NCBI GenBank assembly: GCA_003290165.1
Contig: QNQO01007626.1
Coordinates: forward strand, 1 to 64,000
Source: Berberis thunbergii
Taxonomy: Eukaryota; Streptophyta; Magnoliopsida; Ranunculales; Berberidaceae
DNA: 64,000 bases
Reading direction: 5' to 3'
Positions 1 through 10,200 of this stretch are shown here, piece after piece. Within the stretch, counting starts at the first letter, position 1; the number at the start of each line of letters is the position of its first letter. The notes under the pieces are model-generated. The model was not told where the DNA came from. It saw only the letters and a program-made list of their open reading frames with translations, and searched no databases. A program made the position numbers and the translations under genes.

Positions 1-414
1 TACGTGTTTCACATCCCAAACGACGTAATCGGAAAAATAATATTTAATGCATTAATATATCCTAATGTAAATGAATTTTAGATTTCACTTCTTCTAAAAA
101 AGCACAAAGGTTTGTCATATGTGATATCCTAAACTTACGATATATCCGGAGACAATACCGTAATAAATGACGATCACATATAACTAACCTACCGGAATCA
201 ATTAATTCTTAAACATTCCACACATAAAAAAGCGTGACTAAGCTTATATGGAGAAGAAAAGATAATCACCGGAATAATAAAAATCTACGAAGAAATCTAT
301 GATATCCTTGTCACTAAAATAACATAAATTTCTATATTAAATAAAAGTGAGAATCATTAAACATCATTATTCATCGTGAAAACTTAAAATGAATCAAATG
401 CTAATTTAGTGCGT
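1..414. other. AT-rich sequence with no gene seen
   Basis: No convincing open frame, RNA gene or repeat end is visible. The sequence could be the eroded first part of the LTR that is recognisable from about 415 onward, but I could not align it to the corresponding part of the better-preserved LTRs further right. Confidence 0.4.
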
Positions 415-2021
415 TACATCTAGGAGTTCACCACTTCACCTTGCGTGGGGTTTAGTGACTCATGGTGGTGGTGGTCAGAGCATCAGTGGAGGAGGAATCC
501 ATCACTTCCTGTATGCGCATGAATCCCGAGAAAAAGAGCTAAAATTGCATTGTGGTGGCTCTTACAGGTTCTCGGGGTGTCAATAGTCAAAACTGTTTTT
601 CAGTTTAGAAAAACAGTTTCTCCTGCACGAAATCGCTGCTCTACTGGTTCGTCTTCTCCAGCGAGACAGCGCCCTGCTTCGCTGCCGCTGGTTCGTTCAT
701 CGCGAGCTTCTTCATCATCCGAACGTCTCCGGCACTTGCAAGAACAAAGAGAAGGTGAGGAAACAGTGGAATCAACACAAACGCGAAGGAGGACGAGGAA
801 CAGGGAACAAAATAGGGAGGTGCCCTGTCTGTTTTGCGGTGGGTAGCGAGTCTGTCGCGGTGGTGGTGGCTGTGAGAGAGAGAGGGAGATGGTGGTGGCG
901 GCTGTGTTATGGACAGAGAGGACGGTGGCAAGGTCGGTGTTTGTACCATGAAACAGGGTGGTTAGTGACGGTGGCTGGTTAGTGGCGAGAGACACAGAGC
1001 TCTGCCTCGGTGGAGGTGGTGATGGTGGCTGGAAAAGAGAGGAGGAACAGAAAACGTGGAAGAGAAGAGTGCCAGAAGAGATGGGAAGGGAGAAATCTAA
1101 ATAGGGTTCCCCTATTTTCTTGTTAGGCTGGGCTTAGGATCTAGCTTTCTGGGCTTGGGCTTGATTAAAGTAAGTGGACCTATGCTTATTTGGGTTAGGC
1201 TTAGATGTGTGAACCACTCTTTTGTACCACCGCTAGAATCAACAAATTAATCATTTCCTCAAATTGTCGTTTTAATGCGATTTTATCGTTCACGCGCAAA
1301 TTCCTACAAAACATGAAAATGAAATAATTATAATAAAATATATTAATTGAAGCACTAACATATATAAATTAAGGTTATAATCAACACAAACGCGAAGGAG
1401 GACGAGGAACAGGGAACAAAATAGGGAGGTGCCCTGTCTGTTTTGCGGTGGTAGCGAGTCTGTCGCGGTGGTGGTGGCTGTGAGAGAGAGAGGGAGATGG
1501 TGGTGGCGGCTGTGTTATGGACAGAGAGGACAGTGGCAAGGGTCGGTGTTTGTACCATGAAAGCAGTGCCGCGTGGTTAGTGACGGTGGCTGGTTAGTGG
1601 CGAGAGACACAGAGCTCTGCCTCGGTTTGGAGGTGGTGATGGTGGCTGGAAAAGAGAGCGAGGAACAGAAACGTGGAAGAGAAAGTTGCCAGAAGAGATG
1701 GGAAGAGAGAAATCTAAATAGGGTTCCCCTATTTTCTTGTTAGGCTGGGCTTAGGATTCTAGCTTCTGGCTGCTTGGGCTTGATTAAAGTAAGTGGACCT
1801 ATGCTTATTTGGGTTAGGCTTAGATGTGTGAACCACTCTTTTGTATCACCGCTAGAATCAACAAATTAATCATTTCTCAAATTGTCGTTTTAATGCGATT
1901 TTATCGTTCACGCGCAAATTCCTACAAAACATGAAATGAAATAATTATAATAAAATATATTAATTGAAGCACTAACATATATAAATTAAGGGTTATAATT
2001 GTAATAATTATGTGTATATCA
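415..2021 (-). repeat. Truncated, internally duplicated LTR of the Athila-like family
   Basis: The segment matches the LTRs of element B (40035-41988 and 49633-51577). Shared landmarks are a GGCGTGGGG-like start of the Gly/Val-rich block, the GGTGGTGGTGG tracts, a TTGTACCACCGCTAGAATC block, CGTTCACGC and the LTR end ATATCA at 2021. The first part of the LTR is missing or too diverged to see, and no internal retroelement sequence follows, so this is a truncated or solo remnant. About 610 bp are present twice in tandem (roughly 770-1379 and 1380-1997). The small open frames here are spurious products of the GGTGGT and GAGAGA tracts. Confidence 0.7.
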
Positions 2022-2105
2022 ACTCCCTTGATATATCCTTTCTCCTTTGTATATGGTTAGGTCAATTTCTTTAGCAAGGTCTTTGGCCATGTAGATTGTC
2101 GGGCT

Positions 2106-3386
2106 CTAGTATCCACCATGGCTTTCAAAATCTTGTCCCGATTTCGGTCTCCAAGTACATCGCTTTCCACGTGGTTGTTCTTCAACCTTAGCCTGAATGG
2201 CACTTAGGAGATTCATTGAGGCGATCCTCCTTTCCTCCTTTGCTTCTTCCTCCATTGACAAGCGCGACAAGTTTCCCCCGATTGGGACACTCAAATGCCC
2301 GATGGGTCCATTACATAAGAAGCAAGATATCTTCTTGGGTGATCCATCTCTTTTTTTTTTCCCCTTGTCTTTGGAGTACTTGTGTTCCTTGGAGGATTTT
2401 TCTTTGTCTCCCCCACCTTTACCATAATTACTCGGGCCTTTTCCCTTGCCCCTTGGATGAATCCTTTCTCTTGAACTCAATCAAGGATTCAACTGCAGCC
2501 ATAGCCGTTGCAAGGTCTTTGCACACCTCGCCTCTTCAATTCCAACTTGGCCCAACCCGTTAGGCTATCAAGGAAGCTAAACAAATCATCATTTTTTCCC
2601 ATGTCAGGAATCTCCCAATAGCAACTCTGAAGAACTCCTTCACATACTCCCTTATGTGGCCTTCCTTATGTTGAAGGCGACGAAGCTTGGCCCTAGCTTC
2701 GTTTTCGGCATCCTCCGGGTAGAATTGTCTCTTGGTTTCTTCGTGAGTTCTTCCCAAGTGTCGATGGTGCAACAATCCCTTCTTGACATCATCGAACCTT
2801 CTGCACCACCAAACTGTAAGCAACATCATTTAAATATAAGGAGACACTACGTACCTTTGATGCTTCATCTATTATGCCAACCGCATCAAAGTATGCGCTC
2901 CATGTTCCACAAGAAGTTGTCTATCTCCCTTGCACGCCTTGCCCCACCATAGGCCTTAGGTTTGGGAGAGCTTCTAACTCTTGTGTGTGATTGTCCCTGG
3001 TGTAGTTCCCGCCATTGGCTACCACAACCATACACACATTGAGTTGAGTTTCTAGCTTTCTCAACTCTTTCCCTGTAAGCATACATCTCCGCATCTTTGG
3101 CAACAATTTGGGCTTCAAGGGACTCGATCTTCTTGGACACCAATGTCCACTACTATGTTTAAGGCTCCTTGCATCTCTTCCCGGAGCTCTTGGTCCTCCC
3201 CATTGGACGCTTGCCCCTCGATGCGTTTGTCCATGTCTTCGACTTTCTCTTCAAGTCGGACATGGTGGCACACAACTTAGCCAACCTTTCATCCATCGCA
3301 GCGATCATGTCCTTCGACTTGTCCTTGCGGACTTTCCCACCTTTGTCATTGTTGCCAGTTGCTGGGTTGTTGACCTCTGACGACAT
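2106..3386 (-). pseudogene. Ty3/gypsy gag, broken into several frames
   Basis: Read from 3386 down to 2106, the pieces follow gag order. First comes a charged, helix-prone N-terminus (about 3386-3159). Next is a segment with the KPKAYGGARRAREIDNFLW motif typical of plant gypsy gag (3143-2886). Then comes the retrotransposon gag core with KRQFYPEDAENEARAKLRRL (2829-2560). Last is a Lys/Gly-rich tail with one zinc knuckle, CFLC followed by H (2480-2106), in which the final Cys of the CCHC pattern is lost. Frameshifts separate the parts. No protease or polymerase follows, so the element is truncated on its left next to the LTR remnant. It has its own PBS and LTR on the right and is unrelated to elements A and B. 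Confidence 0.8.
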
Positions 3387-3429
3387 TATCTTGTGTAGGA
3401 TGATTTCACCCCAACCTTTGCCAAACCTT

Positions 3430-3441
3430 GCTCTGATATCA
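3430..3441 (-). other. Primer binding site, initiator tRNA-Met type
   Basis: On the minus strand this reads TGATATCAGAGC, one base from the usual TGGTATCAGAGC complement of the 3' end of initiator tRNA-Met. It sits one base inside the LTR end, in the expected position for the gag pseudogene at 2106-3386. Confidence 0.85.
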
Positions 3442-3442
3442 C

Positions 3443-3886
3443 TGTCACGGGCTTTCTTTTCACAAGTACTTCCCGTGTGGCACTAGCAAACTTTGCCCCG
3501 AGATTATTCAAAGAAAGCTAGTCAGCCTTGCCCACAAAAGACTTGCTTAGACTTTGGAAAAACTAAGCAAACTAAGAACACACAGAGAGCTAAAGAGAAC
3601 TAGAACTTTGTATTGCTTGAATTCTCTGAGGTGATCACAACAAATGAGGCCTTAGCCTATTTATAACAAACTCCACCTCCTCAATGGACAATGGTGATCA
3701 ATTTAATCTAACGGTCTATAATGAGCTTCTACACACTTCTTTAGAAACATCTAAGGACTAGAATCCTATAGAACTTTAATGGGAAGGTTATAGAGACTCT
3801 CTCATAGAACAATTGTGGAATAACTCTACAATTTATGTACACTTGGCCAACCTCACCTTGGCTAGGCCAAGATGATAGTTGTGACA
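3443..3886 (-). repeat. 5' LTR of the truncated gypsy element
   Basis: The segment begins TGTCAC and ends GTGACA on the plus strand, the expected TG...CA inverted ends, and abuts the PBS. A TATAAATAGG box lies near 3656-3666 (minus strand), followed by a leader toward the PBS as in an LTR promoter. The partner LTR is not in the window, so the outer boundary at 3886 rests on the inverted ends only. Confidence 0.65.
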
Positions 3887-3889
3887 ATT

Positions 3890-4345
3890 GGCTGCAAGCC
3901 TTTCATTGTAATGTGGCCGGGTCATACCTGATGAATATAGTCAAAGCTTTAAAGATTAATAAGGTCCATATATGGCTTAAGTTTAATTCCCAAATAAACA
4001 CAAACCACCGTGTAGTAACCGCCTTCCCGAGCCAACTAACAATGATATGATATTACCTAAATGTTATGATTACTTCCTAAAATACCCATAGATATTTTCA
4101 AAGTAAATAACTATAGATTTGTCATCAAATCTTCCCCGATATGCCCACAATGGGAGCAAAAAATAATCTTACCATAACAAGATAAGAAAGCCCGAAGAAT
4201 CTGAGCCATTCTCGAGAAGCACATAAATTATCCACGAAAGAATACAACCCAAGATTGGATACAAGTACATAAAACCAAGTTTGGAACCCAATACAACTCG
4301 GCGGAACAGCTTTTCTACAGCAGAAGGGATATGTGTTTCGCGCGC
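3890..4345. repeat. Dispersed repeat, copy 1
   Basis: About 450 bp here align with about 5985-6425 in the same orientation. Shared landmarks are GAATATAGTCAAAGC, AAATAAACACAAACC, GAGCCAACTAAC, GATTACTTCCTAAAATACCC, ATGCCCAC, GAAAGCCCGAAGA and ATACAACCCAA. The repeat begins directly at the outer end of the gypsy LTR. It has no coding capacity I can recognise. It may be part of an unidentified retroelement leader or LTR. Confidence 0.7.
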
Positions 4346-5234
4346 AACCTAATTAAACATAACCAAATGAAGAATAAAAAAAACTTTAAACCAAGATAGA
4401 AGTTGTAACTTCCTTGATTTGGAGACGAAGAAAACAAATGAGTCATGACTGAATAGAATTTCGAGTCTTTAGAAGTTAGGGTTTGCGATTTTCAGGAGGA
4501 AAAATGTGAGCGAGTGAGTGAAGAGAGAAGAATAAAAGATCAAGTGAAGTCACAAACCAAATGGAATGGAAGGATGATTGAAAAAGCTATTTGTAGTCAA
4601 GTGTCCGTAGGCTCAACAAAGCTTTGTACAAAAAACAAGAATTGTGTTTAAGCGTTTGATGGTTTGGAGATACGTACATATTGGAGTGTCGCCGCAACTC
4701 ATTCAAGGTTGTCTAGGCACATGAGACGCAAAAATTAATGGTCAGATTGCCTAGTTGTAGCGCGATTCTTGCATATTGTTTTCGAGATGTTTAAGCGTGC
4801 ACAAATCAACGGTAAATAAGAAACTTGAAAGAGTAAAGGACATTGAAGTTTTACAAGGTTCCCTCCAATCAAGTTATTCCTCAGATCCATGAAATTTAAT
4901 TCATCATTTTGTTTTACAAAGCTTTTTTCTCACTTAAAATCATATCATAACTATTTATCCCTCCTCTCTTCATTACCTTTTCTTTTTATAAATCCTTATA
5001 GCTATGGTTTCGAACATGATATACGCCTAATTTTCATATTTGTCTAAATATTCAGTCTTGGTTCAATGAATCCGGCTTGTCCAAACCCATCAACCAATGT
5101 GTGTCTGGCATGTGTCACCCACGTGATAGAGCTTTACTAAAAAAAACTATTACAATCGCCCCTCCCTCTGGATAATCGAGCTACTTAGCTTGGTTGTCGA
5201 GGAAATTCATATCAACAAGCGGATCGACGCATAG
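4346..5234. other. Non-coding sequence between the two dispersed repeats
   Basis: No supported gene. The stretch 4440-4560 is purine-rich (GAGCGAGTGAGTGAAGAGAG) and resembles a leader. The rest is AT-rich without obvious repeat ends. Confidence 0.4.
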
Positions 5235-5690
5235 TACCTTGGTTAGGGCTTGTCCCTAAACTCGTAAGTATGTTGGGTACGAAATGCACCAAGTCTTAAC
5301 AAGGTCAGAGTGCCTTGGGTAGGGCCAGATTGCACCTAGACTCATATGTGTGCTAGGGATGGAATGCACCCATAATTCGCGCGCTGGGTCAGTATCACCC
5401 AGATTCGTACGTGTGCTGGGGCCAAAATGTACTCATTCTTAATTTTAAGGTCAGAGCACCTTCGTTAGGGCAAGAATGCACCTAGACTCGTATGTGTTCT
5501 GGGGTAGGAATGCTCCCAGTCCTAACAAGGGCAGAGTGCCTTGGTTGGGGCCAGAATGTACCCAGTCTTAGTTTTCAAGTTTGGAGTGCCTTGGCTAGGA
5601 GTCGGTTTGCTCCGAGTCGGCTTGCTCCTAGACCAAGTGTTAAGGTCGTATCGCCTCATCTAAGGTTCGAATTGTCTTTGCTAGCTTGTA
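5235..5690. repeat. Degenerate tandem array, unit about 60-85 bp
   Basis: About five to six imperfect copies of a unit containing GGTCAGAGTGCCTTGG, TAGGGCCAGA, TGCACC(T/C)AGACTC and GTGTGCTGGG follow each other. Copies of the GGTCAGAG motif start near 5303, 5387, 5449 and 5530, with a weaker one near 5580. The copies are diverged and differ in length. The array lies between the two dispersed repeat copies. The short frame at 5492-5719 is a by-product of the repeat. Confidence 0.75.
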
Positions 5691-5984
5691 ACCTGTCCCA
5701 CACCATCAAAGATCATTGATTTGATTAATTCATCATATCAATAATGTTCATATATTAATAACTTTGAACAAATTACATTTAAGTAGTTCATCGTGGTAAC
5801 GCCCCCAAGTCGAGGTGTTTATTACTCACTATTGCTTTTGAAAATATTACCTTCTTATAAAACTTGAAATTATTATAAAAAATTATATTTAACTCAATGC
5901 CAAATCTCGTGTCGCCCCCAAGCATTCACATATTTAGGGTATAGTCACGTCACCCCTTGGAACCGATAACAAGTTCGGAACCCC

Positions 5985-6425
5985 TTGGCGCAGCATTTCA
6001 TGTGTAGTGTAGCCGAGTCATCCTGTCAATATAGTCAAAGCTTAATGATTTGATAAGTCCAATATGCTAATTTATTCCGAATAAACACAAACCATCGTTG
6101 CGAATGCCCCTGAGCCAACTAACAAACGTTACGATTACTTCCTAAAATACCCACAATAGTATTTTAATGTTAGATTTGTTATCAAATCTTCCCTGTTATG
6201 CCCACTGTGAGAGCAAAAAAAATCCTTAGCCTAACAAAATAAGAAAGCCCGAAGATCTATGCCATTATAGAGAAGTATTAAAAATTATCCATGAAAGATA
6301 TACAACCCAAATTGGGATATAAGTACAGAAAATCCAAGTATGAGCCTAATACAACTTGGTAGAAACACATTTTCTCAGCAGATGAATAGTGTTCAGTGCC
6401 AACCACCAAGCACAAACTGACCTTG
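5985..6425. repeat. Dispersed repeat, copy 2
   Basis: Same orientation as 3890-4345 and alignable over most of its length with substitutions and small indels. Together the two copies bracket about 1.6 kb that includes the tandem array. They could be direct terminal repeats of one unrecognised element or independent insertions. Confidence 0.65.
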
Positions 6426-7245
6426 CGAACTTCTAGGAGACATTTTCCATCGAAGTTACCCGACCTCATCTATTGACTCATTTCTCTCCTCAGATTCGAG
6501 CGAATTTCCAGTGGAGAGTCTCCACCATCACCCTTCTCTACCTCCAATGGATCTCTATCCTCTTCATTCAGGGTGACATACCGAATTTTAGTCAATCAAT
6601 CGAGTGGTCAATCAATTATAATCCATCTAAAGATGGAGCTACATAGTTGTGGGGTGGGCAAGTAAACAAGACCAAATACCCGTTTACTTTTCAGCAACAA
6701 TCTTTTAGTTGAATAGACATTTTTTCAAATATAATTTTTTTATATAAAAAAATATTAATTAACTTTAACCATACACATGGCAATTTTTTTTTTATTTCAT
6801 TTTTGTAATAATAGTGTCATATTCCAACAAATTTTTTTGGCTCCGCCCCTAAACCCATCTTTTGAATCGATTTATCAAACAACCTTGAATTCAATCAATA
6901 CTTTCTCGTTTTCTCAACTCACCCAGTCTTCACCACCAAGTGATATACTATAGTTAAATTGTTTTGAGCATTCCCAATATCCACACGATGAGAGTGGCAC
7001 TGGCTAGTGTGGATGCTCTCAAATTCGTACACAATAAACACACGCCCTAACGTATGGATTACTGGATTTTATTAGCCCACCACCTCCTATTGTGGATGGC
7101 TCTTAGGAATGGACCCCTTTCCCCAACTGCTGACGATGGTCAAATCCAAATGTTTCACAGCCACGATGACAACTCGATACCAATCTCAAATCTCCTTCAT
7201 CTCACCGATTCATTTAAAACCTCCAAACATCTCTGAAGACAGTCG
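6426..7245. other. Upstream region of the NDA gene with a small fold-back
   Basis: No protein gene is supported. Within 6966-7112, TTGAGCATTCCCAATATCCA near the left side and the complement of TATTGTGGATGGCTCTTA near the right side suggest an eroded small MITE. Within that stretch TCCACAC and GTGTGGA can also pair. The open frame at 7054-7236 lies just upstream of the NDA start and has no recognised similarity. It is most simply 5' untranslated or promoter sequence. Confidence 0.4.
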
Positions 7246-10200
7246 ATGGATGTAGACTCCATTACGGAATTTGTTCAAAACACCATGACTTGGTTTCGAA
7301 AACTCCTCCAAGTCCCTTCAATCCGATCAACGATCACCCCCAGAAACTCCTACCCATCACTAACCCCACGGTTTCTCTTCACCCATGTATCGACTTTCAC
7401 TTCCGAACCATCAATCCAACAACCCCCATCTCCTACCATCTCTACATACGCAGGTCTAGAACCAACTAAGCCCAATGAGAAGCCGAGGCTGGTGGTGTTG
7501 GGCACTGGTTGGGCAGCTTGTAGGCTCATGAAGGGCATTGATACTGACCTCTATGATGTGGTCTGTGTGTCCCCGAGGAACCATATGGTGTTCACGCCCT
7601 CTATTGGCTTCGACTTGTGTTGGGACGCTTGAGTTTCGATCGGTGGCGGAACCCATTGGGAGGATTCAACCTGCTATTTCCAAAGCTCCCGGGTCTTACT
7701 TCTTTCTTGCTAACTGCAAAGGAGTCAACAGTGATGAACATGTGGTATGTTTACCTTTTTTTTTTAACACTGGGTATCTCTTAGTTTGTGCATAAAAGTT
7801 TGGAAAAGTATTTTGGAGAAATGGGGTTGTTTTTGTTTTTTGGGATCACGAATTGTTTTGATGTTGGATCTAAGTGGAAACGCTGTTTGATGAAGCAAAT
7901 GCATACCCAAGGTTTTCTTTTTTGCGTAAATTGAATCGGTTGTTCATAAAGTTTAGAAAAGCAGGTTAAAAAAGTGTTTGCTTTCTCTTTGACTGATTGT
8001 TTATGCAATATAGGAAGATTGGGTTTGTTTTGTTTGTGTTCATGTATTCTTTGATCTTAAATCGAAAATGAAAGAAATGTTTAACTCCTGCACACCCGCT
8101 AGCTAAATAAGAAGTTAGTAAAATAAAATGGTTGGAGATGTTTGTTTTTTAATTTGAGCCTGGAAAAACCACAACTTTGTGGAATCCTATTGGGGAAGAT
8201 AAGTTTTGTTTGGTAAAAAAAAATGTAATGCAGATTCCTTGCTTCAAGGGGAGTCTTCTTCCAAGACTGAAATGATCTTCCTCGATCCAATTGAAAGAAG
8301 AAACTCTAGAGATTATTTACTTCTCTTGTTAATATTAAAAGTTCTCAAGGCAAAGATGGAAATCGGATCTGATCATTTGTTTAGAAAGTGCTCAGTAAAC
8401 AAATTTAGTACTCCTGCCAATTCTTTGATTTTGTGGACCATACTTAAACAAACGATTCTTAAACAACTAGGTTAAGGAAATGAACTGGTGAAATTAGGAC
8501 CGTGGTTAGCTATGAAACATGCCACACAAGCTAACAAACAACTAGGGATTCCTACTATTTAAAAACAAGTGAGCAAGGATATACCTTGTTCCATTTGTTC
8601 AATGATGTGTCGCTGTGTCTTCTTAGTTTGAGAGATGTAATACGCTGAATATCGACAGAGTGATAGTTATGTGATCTTTATTTCTCGTCTCTGTTGTCGT
8701 ATTTAAGGTGCAATGCGAGACTGTGACTGAAGGAGAAGATACTCTGCCCCCTTGGAGCTTTAAGATCGCATACGACAAATTAGTTATTGCATCAGGTGCA
8801 GAAGCCTCTACTTTTGGAATCCATGGCGTGAAAGAGCATGCAATTTTCCTACGCGAAGTTTATCATGCTCAGGAGATTCGTAGGAAACTACTTCTGAACC
8901 TAATGTTGTCAGATGTGCCGGGTATGGAAAACTAAGTACAAAATGGACTTTTGACTTCTTAATTTATCTTGTTAGTCTTGCATATGTAACAATTATACTA
9001 ACTTAGCTCATTTCTCTATTTTTTGATGGGGCAGGAATTTCTGAGGAAGATAAGAGTAAGCTTTTGCACTGTGTTGTCATAGGAGGTGGTCCAACAGGTG
9101 TTGAGTTCAGTGGTGAACTTAGTGATTTCATAAAGAAAGACGTTCACGAAAGATATGCACATGTGAAAGATTATATCCATGTTACTCTGATTGAGGTTTA
9201 GTCTCAGGAGATTCATTTTCTCACTACCTTTTATATCCATATCATCTTTTGCCGGCCTTCTTTATTTTATTCAATATTATTTTTGTTTCTTCCCTGGAAT
9301 TCATTTCCCTTTAAGACACGATTTTGGTTTGTCGAGGTTATTTACCTTTTTAGAGCATTATTTTTCATTTCACTAAAAATATCCAAATTAAATATATTTT
9401 TTTCTTCGTAGGCAAACGAGATATTATCATCTTTTGATGTTCGTCTTAGGGAATACGCAACAAAGCAATTGACCAAGGTAATACCAAAACTTGCAAGCGC
9501 TTCATCACAGTGGACATATCCAAAATTTTCTTTTATATTGTTAGAAAATTAGGAAAAATCATCTAGTTTGGGGAAATTTTAGTCTTTTGATTATTAAAAT
9601 AGTAAGGTAAAATTTGAATTCCCAATATCATCATATATGGCCTATCAACTCCCAAGGAAAACATGTAAATATCATCTTAATATGTAAATAATTTATTTTT
9701 AAGTTTGAATTTTTAAATGTTGATACATGCTGTTATGATCAAGTTTTCTAATGGCATAACAACATACGTGATATTATGTTGGATCTTTTCTAAAAGCGCC
9801 TAAATTGATTGTTAGTTCTTGAATCACTTAATCTATATACGGGTATGGATCGGTGGACTAAGTTTCCTTCTAACTCGCCTTTGATGTATTTAGAAAATTC
9901 AAAATTTGATGATTTTTTGTGAGGATGATCATCTAGATCACCTCCTCCAAAAATCAATTGCTTCATAAATTTCTAGTCCCATCTTTCTTAATGTTAATGG
10001 TGAAATTGGTATTATGTAATTCTTCAATTTGTGAAGCACTTTTGTGGGGTTACAAATATTGATATTTGGTGGCCTTGATGTAAATGGCAAAGAAATCGAC
10101 ATCACTGAACACCAACGAATTTTGATTTTTTTAAGTGTGTCAAAGGTGATTTAGTACAACAAGCCTAAGGCAATGGATCCCTTCCCATATATATATAGGC

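Noticed and set aside
600..995. 131-codon frame in the left LTR remnant
   Set aside because: The frame lies in the duplicated Ser/Pro/His-rich LTR stretch and is broken in the second copy at 1355-1558.
5235..5690. CRISPR-like array
   Set aside because: The units are contiguous, diverged and of unequal length without unique spacers, and the genome is plant nuclear.
7054..7236. 60-codon frame before NDA as a small gene or upstream ORF
   Set aside because: No similarity, and it overlaps an eroded fold-back; there is no reason to prefer it to untranslated sequence.
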